A stretch of 64,000 bases of DNA from Catenulispora sp. MAP5-51 (GTDB taxonomy: Bacteria; Actinomycetota; Actinomycetes; Streptomycetales; Catenulisporaceae). Made by a program: the position numbers and the translations under genes. Shown piece after piece: positions 51,432-60,789 of this stretch. The DNA lies in contig NZ_JBGCCH010000006.1 of NCBI RefSeq assembly GCF_041261205.1, forward strand, positions 186,001 to 250,000, in the 5' to 3' direction. The notes beneath the pieces are model-generated. The model had not been told where the DNA came from. It ran no database searches and was given only the letters and a program-made list of their open reading frames with translations. Positions within the stretch are counted from its first letter, which is position 1; each line of letters begins with the position of its first letter.

Positions 51432-53780
51432 TTACAAAGAGTTCTCCCCGGGGGCGAGCTCCGCCAACCGCTCCCGCGTGGCCTCCGCCTCCGGCGACCC
51501 CAGCGCCTCGAACACCGCCAGCGCCTCGCGCAGCGTCTCCCGGGCCTCGGCGACCCGCGCCAGCGCCTTCAGGGGCCGCGCCAGCGAGCGCAGGGCCTCG
51601 GCCTCGACCGGGCGGTCGCCGGCCTCGCGGGCGGCCGTCAGGGCCAGGCGGTAGTCCTGCTCGGCCTCGGCGGGGCGGTCCAGGTCCATGCAGACCTCGG
51701 CGCGGTTGAAGGCGATGATCGCCTCGTAGCGGCGGTTGCCGGCCTCGCGGGCGGCGGCCAGGGCCTGGGTCTGGGCCGTGCGCGATTCCTCCAGGCGCTT
51801 GGCCTCGTGCAGCATGTTGCCCAGGTTGGTCAGCGATGAGGCCACCTGCTGCGGGTTGCCCAGTTCGCGGAACAGGGCCAGGCCGCGCCGGTGCATCTCC
51901 TCGGAGGTGGTGTAGTCGCCCAGGCGGCTGTGGCAGCCGGCGATGTTGCCCAGGATCGAGGCCACCTGCGGCTGGTTGTCCAGGTCCTCGGCCAGGGCCA
52001 GCGCCTCCTGGTAGACGCCGATCGCCTCGGTGTACTCGCGGACGTCGTACAGGACCAGGCCCAGGCCGTTCAGGAGGCGGTTCTCCGCGGCGCGGTCGCC
52101 GATCGCGCGGGCGCTGGCAAGGCCCGTCTCGTAGGCGGCGCGCCAGTGCGGCCAGTCCGTGCGCAGCTGGTAGCAGCCCAGCAGGGTCACCGGCAATCGC
52201 AGCGCCAGCTCGTGCCATCCGGCGTCGGCGGCCAGGGCCAGGACCGCGCTGAGGTTCTCGCGTTCGGCGTCGTACCAGGCCATCGCCTCCAGCGCCGAGT
52301 CGAAGGCCGGCGGTGACGGCTCGCCGGGCCGCGGCGGCAGGGCCTCCAGCAGGCGCCGCTTCTCCACCGCCGCCGAGACGCTCTCGGCCGTGTGCAGATA
52401 CCACGACACAAGCCGCGCCAGCGCCTCCTCCCGCTCCGCCGCGCTCTCGTCGGCCTCGGCCCGCTCCAGCGCGTAGGCGTGCAGCAGGTCGTGGAGCTCG
52501 TACCGGTCGGCGGTGCGCTGCTCGACCAGGTTCTCGTCGACCAGCGCCTCCAGGGCGCCGCGGGCCGCGCCCTCCGGCGTGCCGGTCAGCGCCGCCACCG
52601 CGCCGCCGGTGAAACCCCGGCCGGGATGCAGGCTGAGCAGACGGAAGGCGCGCGCCGTGGCCGGCGGCAGGTCGCGGTAGGACAGGTCGAAGACCGGACG
52701 CAGCTCGCGCCCGCCGGCCCGCACCGCGTCCAGGCCGCTGTCGCGCAGGTACGCCGCCAGCCGCTCCAGGCTCCACGACGGCCGCGAGCGCAGCCGGGCG
52801 GCGGCCAGCGACACCGCCAGCGGCAGCAGCCCGCACAGCCGCACCACCTCCTGCGCGGCCTCCGGCTCGGCGTCCAGGCGGGGCCGGCCCAGGATCCGCG
52901 CCAGCAGCTCCAGGGCGTCGCGCAGCGGGAAGACGTCCAGCCGGAACAGGCGCGCGCCGTCCAGGCCGGCCAGGTTCCGGCGGCTGGTGATCAGTACCAG
53001 GCAGCGCGGGTCGGCCGGGATCAGGTCGGCGACCTGCGCCTCGTCGGCGGCGTTGTCCAGGACCAGCAGGGCGTCGCGGCCGGCGATCCGGTCGCGGAAC
53101 ATCGCCGCGCGCTCGTCGCGGCCGGCCGGGATGTCGCGCGCCGGCACCTCCAGCTGTCGCAGGAAGGAGTCCAGGACGTCGGTCGGGTCGGCCGGGGCCG
53201 CGTCGGCGTCGAAGCCGCGCAGGTTCACGTAGAGCTGCACGTCGGCGAAGCGGCCGGCCCGGACCAGCTCGTGCGCGGCACGGATGGCCAGCTGGGTCTT
53301 GCCGACGCCGGCCATGCCCTCGATCGCGGAGACGACCACGGTGTGCGGTGCTTCCGCGCCGCCGGCCAGCTCCACCAGGGCGGCCAGCTCGGCCAGTTCC
53401 TCCCGACGCCCCGTGAACGTCGCCAGCTCCGCCGGCAGCTGCCGGAACACCCCGGCAGTCCCGACGGCCCGCCGGGTCGCGTGCGCGGCCACGCACGCCG
53501 CCCGCCACCGCGCCGCCTGCGCCTCGGGTACCCCGAGCGCCTGGACGATCGCCGCGACCAGTTCCTGGTTCAGCCGGCGGCGTGTCGGGTCGAAGACGTC
53601 GCTGATGGTCGAGTGTGTGACGTCTTGCGGTGGTTTGAGCAGTGGGCCGACACGCTTGGCCAGAAGGCGGAAGGGCGGCGAGCCGGCATATGCCCGTAGC
53701 GTCCGCAGCCGCTCGATGAAGTCGGCGAGGTCCACCGAACCGGCCGGGTCGGGGGCGGTGGAGATGGTCTGGTCCGTCAC
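51432..53780 (-). CDS. STAND NTPase regulator: HTH, NB-ARC, TPR
   Basis: A 782-residue AfsR-like signalling ATPase. The N-terminal HTH-type domain (about 18-100: FIERLRTLRAYAGSPPFRLL, STISDVFDPTRRRLNQELV) precedes an NB-ARC domain (about 120-430) with Walker A GMAGVGKT (155-162), Walker B ALLVLDN and the arm region HDLLHAYALERAEAD. The C-terminal TPR array (about 520-770) has ten or so helical pairs such as LNGLGLVLYDVREYTEAIGV. No BTAD or SARP domain. GTG 53780 has GGAAGGG upstream. Such proteins usually gate transcription or a downstream effector on ligand binding. Confidence 0.9.
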   Translation of the reverse strand: MTDQTISTAPDPAGSVDLADFIERLRTLRAYAGSPPFRLLAKRVGPLLKPPQDVTHSTISDVFDPTRRRLNQELVAAIVQALGVPEAQAARWRAACVAAHATRRAVGTAGVFRQLPAELATFTGRREELAELAALVELAGGAEAPHTVVVSAIEGMAGVGKTQLAIRAAHELVRAGRFADVQLYVNLRGFDADAAPADPTDVLDSFLRQLEVPARDIPAGRDERAAMFRDRIAGRDALLVLDNAADEAQVADLIPADPRCLVLITSRRNLAGLDGARLFRLDVFPLRDALELLARILGRPRLDAEPEAAQEVVRLCGLLPLAVSLAAARLRSRPSWSLERLAAYLRDSGLDAVRAGGRELRPVFDLSYRDLPPATARAFRLLSLHPGRGFTGGAVAALTGTPEGAARGALEALVDENLVEQRTADRYELHDLLHAYALERAEADESAAEREEALARLVSWYLHTAESVSAAVEKRRLLEALPPRPGEPSPPAFDSALEAMAWYDAERENLSAVLALAADAGWHELALRLPVTLLGCYQLRTDWPHWRAAYETGLASARAIGDRAAENRLLNGLGLVLYDVREYTEAIGVYQEALALAEDLDNQPQVASILGNIAGCHSRLGDYTTSEEMHRRGLALFRELGNPQQVASSLTNLGNMLHEAKRLEESRTAQTQALAAAREAGNRRYEAIIAFNRAEVCMDLDRPAEAEQDYRLALTAAREAGDRPVEAEALRSLARPLKALARVAEARETLREALAVFEALGSPEAEATRERLAELAPGENSL

Positions 53781-54060
53781 ACAAACCCTTCCGTGTCACC
53801 GTTCGGCGAGGATCGCCGCAGGTCTACGGCTTGCGGATGAGTGTACGGAGTTGTACGGGATTCTCGCCTCCGAGTATCACGAATGCTTAACCTCGACGTG
53901 CGAGTCGCGCAATGGACGGTGCGGCGGCACCCCGGCTGCGTGGGGCGGAGCCCGGGAGGCTGTGTGCTGTCATCGGGGGTTGCGACGGCCGACTTCACCG
54001 CGTCTTGCGGGACTCGTGGGGGGTTCCGCAAGGCGCGGCTGTGGTTTTCGCGGTTTCCCG
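53781..54060. other. Intergenic gap upstream of the STAND regulator
   Basis: No gene supported. A short forward frame (53841-54122) has no ribosome binding site or homology signal and runs into the terminator stem. The region presumably holds the minus-strand promoter of the STAND gene; no clear elements were found. Confidence 0.4.
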
Positions 54061-54065
54061 CCAAC

Positions 54066-54107
54066 ACGAAGCGCCCCGACCGGATCTCTCCGGTCGGGGC
54101 GCTTCGT
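54066..54107 (-). terminator. Terminator of aceE, 19-bp stem
   Basis: A 19-nt arm (54066-54084, containing GAAGCGCCCCGACCGGA) pairs perfectly with 54089-54107 across the loop TCTC. It lies about 60 bp after the aceE stop on the minus strand. Confidence 0.8.
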
Positions 54108-54116
54108 CGTTCTCGT

Positions 54117-54164
54117 GCCTGAGCGCCTCAGCGCCTCAGCGTCTCAACGCTTCAGAGCCTCAGC
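54117..54164. repeat. Six phased octamers after aceE
   Basis: Six consecutive 8-bp units: GCCTGAGC, GCCTCAGC, GCCTCAGC, GTCTCAAC, GCTTCAGA, GCCTCAGC, between the aceE stop and its terminator. Confidence 0.75.
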
Positions 54165-54170
54165 GTGTTG

Positions 54171-56945
54171 TCACGCCTCGCCGCCGGTCGGGCCGGCGCC
54201 CGCGGCGCGCACGTCGTGCAGCTGGTACTTGCGGATCGCCTCGGCCGGGGCCTCCCGCTTGACCTCGCCGCGCTTGGCGAGCTGGGCCAGGACGGCGGTG
54301 ACCACCGACTCGGCGTCGATGTGGAAGAACCGGCGCGCGGCGCCGCGGGTGTCCGCGAAGCCGAAGCCGTCGGCGCCCAGCGAGGTGTACCGCTGCGGCG
54401 CTGTGGCGTCGCCCGGCACCCACTGCGCGATCTGGTCCGGCACCGCGCGCATCCAGTCCGACACCGCGACGACCGGGCCCTCGGTGGCGCCCAGCGTCTG
54501 GGTGACGTACGGCACGCGCGGCTCCTCCTCGGGGTAGAGCAGCGCGCGCTCGTCGGCGGCCAGCGCGTCGCGGCGCAGCTCGGTCCAGGAGGTGGCCGAC
54601 CACACGTCCGCCGCCACGCCCCACTCCTCGGCGAGCATCTGCTGCGCCTTCAGCGCCCACGTGACGCCGACGCCCGAGGCCAGGATCTGTGCCTTGGGGC
54701 GGTCCGCCGCGCCCTCCGGAGCGGTCGCGTACCGGTACAGACCCTTGAGGATGCCCTCGGTGTCCACCCCGGCCGGCTCGGCGGGCTGCTGGTACGGCTC
54801 GTTGTAGACGGTGACGTAGTAGAACACGTCCTCGCCGTGCGGGTGCTCCTCGGAGGACCCGTACATGCGCCGCAGACCGTCCTGCACGATGTGGCTGATC
54901 TCGAACGCGAACGCCGGGTCGTAGGCGACCGTCGCCGGGTTCGTGGACGCCAGCAGGTGCGAGTGGCCGTCGGCGTGCTGCAGGCCCTCGCCGGTCAGCG
55001 TGGTGCGCCCGGCCGTGGCGCCCAGCACGAAGCCGCGTCCGAGCTGGTCGGACAGCTGCCAGAACTGGTCGCCGGTGCGCTGGAACCCGAACATCGAGTA
55101 GAAGATGTAGACCGGGATCGTGGCCTCGCCGTGCGTGGCGTACGAGGAGCCCGCGGCCACCAGGGAGGCGGTGGAGCCGGCCTCGCTGATGCCCTCGTGC
55201 AGGATCTGGCCCTGCGTGGACTCCTTGTAGGACAGCAGCAGGTCGCGGTCCACGGCGTCGTAGGTCTGGCCGTGCGGCGAGTAGATCTTCGCCGTCGGGA
55301 ACAGCGAGTCCATGCCGAAGGTGCGGGCCTCGTCCGGGATGATCGGCACGAACCGCGCGCCGATGTTCTTGTCCCGCATCAGGTCCTTCAGCAGCCGGAC
55401 GAAGGCCATGGTGGTGGCCATCGCCTGCTTGCCGGAGCCCTTCTTCAGCTGTCCGTAGACGTCGTCGCCGGGCAGGATCAGCGGCTTGGTGCGCACCTGG
55501 CGGCGCGGCAGGTAGCCGCCGAGCGCGGCGCGGCGCTCCTTCATGTACTGGATCTCGGGGGAGTTCTCGCCCGGGTGGAAGTACGGCGGCAGGTCCGCCT
55601 CCAGCTGGGCGTCCGTGATCGGCAGGTGCAGCCGGTCGCGGAAGCTCTTGAGCTCGGCCTTGGTGAGCTTCTTCATCTGGTGCGTGGCGTTGCGCGCCTC
55701 GAAGTGCTCGCCGAGGGTCCAGCCCTTGATGGTGTGGGCCAGGATGACGGTCGGCTGGCCGGTGTGCTCGCGGGCCGCCTTGAAGGCCGCGTACACCTTG
55801 CGGTAGTCGTGGCCGCCGCGCGAGAGGGTGCGCAGCTGGTCGTCGGACATGCCGGAGACCATCTTGCGCAGCCGGGCGTCGTCCCCGAAGAAGTTCTCGC
55901 GGATGTAGTCGCCGGTCTCCACCGAGTAGGTCTGGAACTGGCCGTCGGGCGTGGTGTTCATCTTGTTCACCAGCGCGCCGTCGGTGTCCTGGGCCAGCAG
56001 CGGGTCCCAGTCGCGGCCCCAGATCACCTTGATGACGTTCCAGCCGGCGCCGCGGAAGGTGGACTCCAGCTCCTGGATGATCTTGCCGTTGCCGCGCACC
56101 GGGCCGTCCAGGCGCTGCAGGTTGCAGTTGATCACGAAGGTCAGGTTGTCCAGCTCGTCCCGGGCGGCCAGGCCGATCGCGCCGAGCGACTCCGGCTCGT
56201 CGGTCTCGCCGTCGCCCAGGAAGGCCCATACGTGGCTGCGTGAGGTGTCCGCGATGCCGCGCGAGTACATGTACTTGTTGAACCGCGCCTGGTAGATCGC
56301 GCCGATCGGGCCCAGGCCCATCGAGACGGTCGGGAACTCCCAGAAGTCGGGCATCAGCCGCGGGTGCGGATAGGAGGACAGGCCGAACGGGGCCTGCGAG
56401 GTCTCCTGGCGGAAGCCGTCCAGGTGCTGCTCGGTGAGCCGGCCCTCCAGGAACGCGCGGGCGTAGATGCCCGGCGAGGCGTGCCCCTGGAAGTACACCT
56501 GGTCGCCGGACTCGCCGTGGTCCTTGCCGCGGAAGAAGTGGTTGAAGCCCACTTCGTACAGCGACGCGGCCGAGGCGTAGGTGGCGATGTGGCCGCCGAC
56601 GCCCAGGCCCGGGCGGTTGGCCCGGGACACCATGATGGCGGCGTTCCAGCGGATGAACGCCCGGATACGGCGCTCGATGTCCTCATCGCCCGGGAACCAC
56701 GGTTCCGCCTCCGGCGGGATCGTGTTGATGTAGTCCGTGGAGCGCAGGCCCGGCACGCCGACCTGTTTCGCGCGGGCTTCCTGGAGGAGGCGCAGCATCA
56801 GGTACCGCGCGCGCTGGCGGCCCTGTTCGTTGACGACCGAGTCCAAGGACTCGATCCACTCCGCTGTCTCGTTCGGATCCACGTCCGGCAGCTGAGTGGG
56901 CAGGCCGTCACTGATGATGGGGAATCGCTCTTGTCCGGGTGCCAC
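54171..56945 (-). CDS. aceE: Pyruvate dehydrogenase E1 component, homodimeric
   Basis: Thiamine-diphosphate enzyme that decarboxylates pyruvate and acetylates the lipoyl domain of E2. The 924-residue length fits the family. The TPP motif [32 protein letters not shown] (split around residue 270), the conserved HTIKGWTLG and the C-terminal transketolase-like domain are present. GTG 56945 with GAAGGACGAC upstream. In streptomycetes it is also divergent from DUF1918/DUF3052 genes, as here. Confidence 0.97.
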   Translation of the reverse strand: MAPGQERFPIISDGLPTQLPDVDPNETAEWIESLDSVVNEQGRQRARYLMLRLLQEARAKQVGVPGLRSTDYINTIPPEAEPWFPGDEDIERRIRAFIRWNAAIMVSRANRPGLGVGGHIATYASAASLYEVGFNHFFRGKDHGESGDQVYFQGHASPGIYARAFLEGRLTEQHLDGFRQETSQAPFGLSSYPHPRLMPDFWEFPTVSMGLGPIGAIYQARFNKYMYSRGIADTSRSHVWAFLGDGETDEPESLGAIGLAARDELDNLTFVINCNLQRLDGPVRGNGKIIQELESTFRGAGWNVIKVIWGRDWDPLLAQDTDGALVNKMNTTPDGQFQTYSVETGDYIRENFFGDDARLRKMVSGMSDDQLRTLSRGGHDYRKVYAAFKAAREHTGQPTVILAHTIKGWTLGEHFEARNATHQMKKLTKAELKSFRDRLHLPITDAQLEADLPPYFHPGENSPEIQYMKERRAALGGYLPRRQVRTKPLILPGDDVYGQLKKGSGKQAMATTMAFVRLLKDLMRDKNIGARFVPIIPDEARTFGMDSLFPTAKIYSPHGQTYDAVDRDLLLSYKESTQGQILHEGISEAGSTASLVAAGSSYATHGEATIPVYIFYSMFGFQRTGDQFWQLSDQLGRGFVLGATAGRTTLTGEGLQHADGHSHLLASTNPATVAYDPAFAFEISHIVQDGLRRMYGSSEEHPHGEDVFYYVTVYNEPYQQPAEPAGVDTEGILKGLYRYATAPEGAADRPKAQILASGVGVTWALKAQQMLAEEWGVAADVWSATSWTELRRDALAADERALLYPEEEPRVPYVTQTLGATEGPVVAVSDWMRAVPDQIAQWVPGDATAPQRYTSLGADGFGFADTRGAARRFFHIDAESVVTAVLAQLAKRGEVKREAPAEAIRKYQLHDVRAAGAGPTGGEA

Positions 56946-57050
56946 TGTCGTCCTTCAACCTAGACACAGATCTTGGAGATCTTCTCGGTTACATCGTCCA
57001 CCATCGTCTAACGCGCATGCCGTGGACGTCACATCTACTCGATGGTAACC

Positions 57051-57066
57051 GGTATAGAACGGTATA
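57051..57066. promoter_or_regulatory. GGTATA direct repeat in the aceE/DUF1918 promoter region
   Basis: GGTATA at 57051-57056 and again at 57061-57066, one helical turn apart. The second continues as TATAAAT, a good -10 for the DUF1918 gene. Confidence 0.4.
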
Positions 57067-57117
57067 AATGCGTGCCGACGGGTGGTCTTCGCCGCCAGTA
57101 CGGTGTGAACTGAAGAC

Positions 57118-57351
57118 ATGCGAGCAACAGTGGGAGACCGGCTTCACGTCCACGCCGCCCATGTCGGCGAGGTGGACCGCACCGGCGAGATCATCGAGGT
57201 CAAGGGGGACTCCGGCACCCCTCCCTACCTGGTCAGGTTCGACGACGGACACCAGGGACTGGTGTTCCCCGGGCCCGATGCGGTCATCGAGCCGGGAGCC
57301 TCCGTGCGGGCCGGCGGCGACACCGCGCCGGACTCGCCGTCCGACGGGTAG
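57118..57351 (+). CDS. DUF1918 domain protein
   Basis: A 77-residue small protein: MRATVGDRLHVHAAHVG, GEIIEVKGDSGTPPYLVRF, DDGHQGLVFPGPDAVI match DUF1918, an SH3-like barrel common in actinomycetes and of unknown function. Divergent from aceE; 65 bp ahead of the DUF3052 gene. Confidence 0.88.
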   Translation: MRATVGDRLHVHAAHVGEVDRTGEIIEVKGDSGTPPYLVRFDDGHQGLVFPGPDAVIEPGASVRAGGDTAPDSPSDG

Positions 57352-57416
57352 TTGCGTCTTGGGCTTCCGGCGTATGGACTAGGGGAATGCAGAACGACAT
57401 GAAGGAGGACAGTTCC

Positions 57417-57899
57417 GTGGGCGCGGTCGCGGACACGGTTCCGGCCGCCGCCAATCCGCTGGCGGTGCGCCTGGGCTTCCAGGCAGGCGAAGTGGTGCAG
57501 GAACTCGGCTGGGACGAGGACTGCGACGAGGAACTGCGTCAGGCCATCATGGACACGATCGGCGCGGATCTGGTCGACGTGGACTTCGAGGACGTGGTCG
57601 ACGCCGTGGTGCTGTGGCACCGCACGGACGACGGCGACCTGGTGGACAACCTGGTCGACGCCCTGACCGCGCTGGCCGACGGCGGGCCGATCTGGCTCCT
57701 GACGCCCAAGGCCGGGCGTCCGGGGCACGTGGAGCCCAGCGAGATCGGCGAGGCGGCCCCCACGGCCGGCCTGTCGGCGACCTCCAGCATCAGCGCCGGC
57801 CCGGACTGGTCCGGCACCCGGCTGGTGAGCCCGAAGGTCGGCGCCAAGGTGGCGAAGTCCACGGTTCGAGCCAAGGCCGACGACAGCGCGGGGACCTAG
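57417..57899 (+). CDS. DUF3052 family protein
   Basis: A 160-residue protein with LAVRLGFQAGEVVQELGWDE, DLVDVDFEDVVDAVVLWHR and WLLTPKAGRPGHVEPSEI of the actinobacterial DUF3052 family. Function unknown, although it is almost always between aceE and a peroxiredoxin gene. GTG 57417 is chosen: AAGGAGG (57402-57408) is 8 nt away. ATG 57387 and ATG 57399 are weaker. Confidence 0.88.
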   Translation: MGAVADTVPAAANPLAVRLGFQAGEVVQELGWDEDCDEELRQAIMDTIGADLVDVDFEDVVDAVVLWHRTDDGDLVDNLVDALTALADGGPIWLLTPKAGRPGHVEPSEIGEAAPTAGLSATSSISAGPDWSGTRLVSPKVGAKVAKSTVRAKADDSAGT

Positions 57900-57904
57900 C
57901 GGCG

Positions 57905-58525
57905 ATGTCCTCCCCGAACGGGCCGCCTGACGGCGGTCCTTCCACCCATCCCTCGAGCAGTCCGGCGCCGGCCGGCTCGACAGGCGTGCCCGCCCCCGGG
58001 TCCGGTGCCGGCACCGGCTCCGGACCCGGGGCGGCTTCGCAGGTCGCGGCCGAGCAGCCGCCGGTGCCCGCGGTCGGCGATCGGGCGCCGGCCTTCACCT
58101 TGACCGACCAGCACGGCCGGAGCGTCTCCCTGGACGATTTCCGGGGCAGGCAGGCCGTGCTGCTGGTCTTCTACCCCTTCGCCTTCTCCCGGGTCTGCGG
58201 CTCGGAGCTGCAGGCGATCCACGAGAGCGTCGGCGACTTCCAGAACGAGCGGGTCCAGGTGCTGGCGGCGTCGTGCGACGCGCTCTACTCGCTGCGCGCG
58301 TACGCCGACGAGGCCGGCTTCGGCTTCCCGCTGCTGGCCGACCACTGGCCGCACGGCGGGGCGGCGCGCGCGTACGGGGTCTTCGACGCCGAGCGCGGTT
58401 GCGCCGTCCGAGGGACCTTCCTGATCGACCAGGAGGGTGTGATCCGCTGGACCGTGGTCAACGGTCTGGCGGACGCCCGCTCGCCGGACGACTACCGGGC
58501 CGCGCTGGCCGCAGCTGGCGTGTAA
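57905..58525 (+). CDS. Peroxiredoxin (AhpE-like) with disordered N-terminal tail
   Basis: A 206-residue thiol peroxidase. The core (about 52-206) has FTLTDQHGRSVSLDDFRG and the peroxidatic Cys98 in FYPFAFSRVCGSELQAI; no clear resolving Cys nearby, so a 1-Cys AhpE-type mechanism with a small thiol is likely. Residues 1-50 are Pro/Gly/Ser-rich and probably unstructured. ATG 57905 lies 5 bp after the DUF3052 stop. Confidence 0.88.
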   Translation: MSSPNGPPDGGPSTHPSSSPAPAGSTGVPAPGSGAGTGSGPGAASQVAAEQPPVPAVGDRAPAFTLTDQHGRSVSLDDFRGRQAVLLVFYPFAFSRVCGSELQAIHESVGDFQNERVQVLAASCDALYSLRAYADEAGFGFPLLADHWPHGGAARAYGVFDAERGCAVRGTFLIDQEGVIRWTVVNGLADARSPDDYRAALAAAGV

Positions 58526-58532
58526 GGCACAG

Positions 58533-58564
58533 GCACGACAGCAAGACAGCACGACAGCACGACA
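58533..58564. repeat. Octamer repeat after the peroxiredoxin gene
   Basis: GCACGACA, GCAAGACA, GCACGACA, GCACGACA: four head-to-tail 8-bp units starting eight bases past the stop codon. Confidence 0.8.
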
Positions 58565-58574
58565 ACCATCCGAC

Positions 58575-58598
58575 TCGCCGGCGCATCGGCGCCGGCGA
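58575..58598 (+). terminator. Hairpin after the peroxiredoxin gene
   Basis: 10-bp perfect stem TCGCCGGCGC / GCGCCGGCGA with loop ATCG. No T-tract; probable terminator or processing hairpin before the zinc-ribbon gene. Confidence 0.65.
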
Positions 58599-58625
58599 CT
58601 CACCCGCATAGGAAACCATCACGCC

Positions 58626-58967
58626 ATGCCCTGCCACCGCTGCGGCGCCCGCCAGACCGACCCGGTCCGCGGCGCGTCACCGTGGCGGCGGGGCGTGCGC
58701 GCGGGGGAGCAGGTCCTGGTCTGCTCGGACTGCCAGCGCGGCCGCGACTGGACCGCCGACCTGGCCCACTGCGCCGCCTGCGGCTCGCCCCGCCTGGTCC
58801 GCGCCCTGGGCAGCACGCAGTGCAAGGACTGCGGAGCCCAGGACAGCGTGACCGCCGAGGCCCCCGCGGCCCCCGAACAGGCCACCGAGTCGCGCTCCGG
58901 TGTCACCACCTTGTCCGAAGACGTCCACGCGGCCCTGGAGCGGCATTTCGGCCAGAGAACGGACTGA
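58626..58967 (+). CDS. Zinc-ribbon protein
   Basis: A 113-residue protein with four Cys pairs: CHRC (3-6), CSDC (33-36), CAAC (49-52) and CKDC (66-69), forming two probable zinc ribbons in the first 70 residues. The rest is a Pro/Ala/Glu linker and a helix ending VHAALERHF. No family assigned. Possibly nucleic-acid or protein binding. ATG 58626. Confidence 0.75.
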   Translation: MPCHRCGARQTDPVRGASPWRRGVRAGEQVLVCSDCQRGRDWTADLAHCAACGSPRLVRALGSTQCKDCGAQDSVTAEAPAAPEQATESRSGVTTLSEDVHAALERHFGQRTD

Positions 58968-59054
58968 GCGTTCCGGCTTGCCACCACGGGGTAGCAAACT
59001 GTAGTCAGATGCATAGGGATGTCAGACAACTTCATCAGAGCAGGGGGAACCGCT

Positions 59055-59756
59055 ATGCGCCTGAACCGGATGATCATCAGGGCGTCCGACGACGGCGAGG
59101 GGGGCGGCCGCGTCGAGAGGATGACGGCGGCCAGACCGGTCCAGTCACTCACCAGCCGCGGCGCCGCCGCCGGCACACTGCGCGTGAACCTGATCTGGGA
59201 CCAGCTCCCGATGATCCCCACCCCGCGCCCCACCGGAGGCCTGAAACTGTCCTCCCGCCGCCTGGAACCCCCGCCGATCAGCCACGGCCGCCTCGTCGAC
59301 CTGGACCTGGGCTGCCTCTACGAGTTCACGGCGGGCCAAAGAGGCGTGGTCCAAGCCCTGGGACACCGCCGAGGCGACTTCGAGCGCCCGCCCTACATCC
59401 GCCTGGACCAGGACGACCGCAGCGGCAGCGCCATCGGCGAGAACCTGTTCATCAACCTGGACCACGCGGACGAGATGAACCGCGTCCTGATCTTCGTCTT
59501 CGCCTACCAGGGCGCCTTCGACGGCGCGAACGCCAAGGTGACCCTGCACCCCGCGATCGGCAACCCGCTGGAGATCAAACTGGAGAACCCCATCGCGCAG
59601 GCGAAGTCGTGCGCGGTGGCCATGCTCCTGCGCCACGGCCCGGACCTGGTGGTCCAGCGCGAAGTCCAGTTCACGACCGGCTTCCAGTCGGAGCTGGACC
59701 GCATGTACGGCTGGGGCATGCGCTGGCAGGACGGCCAGCCCAAGGGGCTGGGCTAG
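59055..59756 (+). CDS. TerD-family protein
   Basis: A 233-residue protein with a TerD domain: VDLDLGCLYEF, GENLFINLDHADEMNRVLIF and the GAFDGANAKVTLHP segment, whose acidic residues bind calcium in family members. TerD proteins are linked to tellurite and phage stress and to development in streptomycetes. ATG 59055 is used since AGGGGG is 8 nt upstream; ATG 59019 would add 12 residues. No other ter genes in view. Confidence 0.88.
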   Translation: MRLNRMIIRASDDGEGGGRVERMTAARPVQSLTSRGAAAGTLRVNLIWDQLPMIPTPRPTGGLKLSSRRLEPPPISHGRLVDLDLGCLYEFTAGQRGVVQALGHRRGDFERPPYIRLDQDDRSGSAIGENLFINLDHADEMNRVLIFVFAYQGAFDGANAKVTLHPAIGNPLEIKLENPIAQAKSCAVAMLLRHGPDLVVQREVQFTTGFQSELDRMYGWGMRWQDGQPKGLG

Positions 59757-59883
59757 CGGCGCCTCCCAGGCTCGGCGCGGGGCGCTACTGGGGTTCGCAT
59801 CGGCCCGGCCGCCTGAGCCGTGCTGCCGCACCGGAATCTCGGGCCGCGAGACCGGGTCCGGTCGGGTACTCTTTCCCTCTTGA

Positions 59884-59903
59884 GGGCCGCTCTGGCGGCC
59901 TTC
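59884..59903. terminator. Small hairpin ahead of tRNA-Val
   Basis: AGGGCCGC-TCTG-GCGGCCTT, an 8-bp stem with one G-U pair, ends six bases before the tRNA. It may terminate read-through or shape 5' processing. Confidence 0.45.
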
Positions 59904-59908
59904 TGGAG

Positions 59909-59980
59909 GGCGCATAGCTCAGCGGAAGAGCACTCGGCTTACACCCGAGCGGTCGGCAGTTCGAACCTGTCTGTGCCCAC
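59909..59980 (+). tRNA. tRNA-Val (anticodon TAC)
   Basis: Complete cloverleaf: acceptor GGGCGCA/TGTGCCC with one G-U pair, D-stem GCTC/GAGC, anticodon stem CTCGG/CCGAG with loop CTTACAC (TAC at 59941-59943), T-arm GGCAG-TTCGAAC-CTGTC. Reads GTA and GTG. No CCA encoded. A coding frame starts four bases later. Confidence 0.92.
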
Positions 59981-59983
59981 ACC

Positions 59984-60733
59984 ATGGATGTCGGCTATAT
60001 CTGCGAGGCGGCTTCCGCGCTGCGTCCCAATGACGACTTCGTCCTGGCCGCCGAGAACTTCGTCATCGTCCTGGACGGTGCCACCGAGCCCGCTGGTGTC
60101 GACTCCGGCTGCGTCCATGATGTCCCCTGGCTGGTCGCGCACCTCGCTGCGAATCTCGCCGGGTTGCTTGTGCGTGAGCCGCGGGCAGAGCTGGTGGACG
60201 TCCTGCGCGAGGGCATCGCCGCGACGATGCGTGATCACGCGGGGCGGTGCGATCTCGCGAATCGCGACAGTCCTTCCAGTACTGTCGCGATTCTGCGTTG
60301 TGGTGCGGATGAGGTGGACTACATCGTGCTCGGCGATTCGGCTGTCGTCATCGAGCACGGTGATGGCGAACTGCTTGTCGCACATGACGACCGCACCGCC
60401 GTCCTCGACGACTACACCCTCGCCGGTGTCAGCCGTCTGCGTAACACGGACGAGGGTTTCTGGATCGCCTCCAACCGCCCCGACGCCGCCGACAAGGCCC
60501 TGGCCGGGAGCGTGCCTCTGCGGGACGTCACCCGCGCCGCGCTCATGACCGATGGCATCACGCGCCTGGTGGAGCGCTACGGCCGGTCGTGGCTTGATCT
60601 GCTCGATCGCCTCGACAAGCAGGGGCCGGGGCAGCTGGTCGCCGATGTGCGCGCTGAGGAGCTCGCGGTGCCGCCGGGTACCTATCGCGGCAAGCTTCAT
60701 GACGACGTGACCGCCGTCTTCTGTCGTTTCTGA
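59984..60733 (+). CDS. PP2C-like protein phosphatase
   Basis: A 249-residue PPM-fold protein. Metal-binding Asp residues are seen in NDDFVLAAENFVIVLDGAT, then VLGDSAVVI, LMTDGITR and the C-terminal HDDVTAVFCRF. The ATG lies only 3 bp after tRNA-Val, so translation has no own leader in the sequence; it may be read from a processed transcript, or a later start may be used. Codon third positions are less GC-biased than most of the window. Confidence 0.75.
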   Translation: MDVGYICEAASALRPNDDFVLAAENFVIVLDGATEPAGVDSGCVHDVPWLVAHLAANLAGLLVREPRAELVDVLREGIAATMRDHAGRCDLANRDSPSSTVAILRCGADEVDYIVLGDSAVVIEHGDGELLVAHDDRTAVLDDYTLAGVSRLRNTDEGFWIASNRPDAADKALAGSVPLRDVTRAALMTDGITRLVERYGRSWLDLLDRLDKQGPGQLVADVRAEELAVPPGTYRGKLHDDVTAVFCRF

Positions 60734-60789
60734 CCTGTCGGGTTCGAGCCTTCCCTGCGTCCGGATCTTCGCTCGTCTACGGTGGACGC

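Noticed and set aside
53841-54122. Forward 93-codon frame in the STAND upstream gap.
   Set aside because: No ribosome binding site, no homology pattern, and it runs through the aceE terminator stem.
59785-59985. Reverse-strand 66-codon frame containing GSNCRPLGCKPSALPLSY.
   Set aside because: Antisense translation of tRNA-Val, a common false gene.
59909-59985. tRNA-Val as an integration site with adjacent foreign gene.
   Set aside because: The following gene has slightly relaxed codon use, but no integrase, no repeated tRNA 3' end and no other mobile genes are visible.
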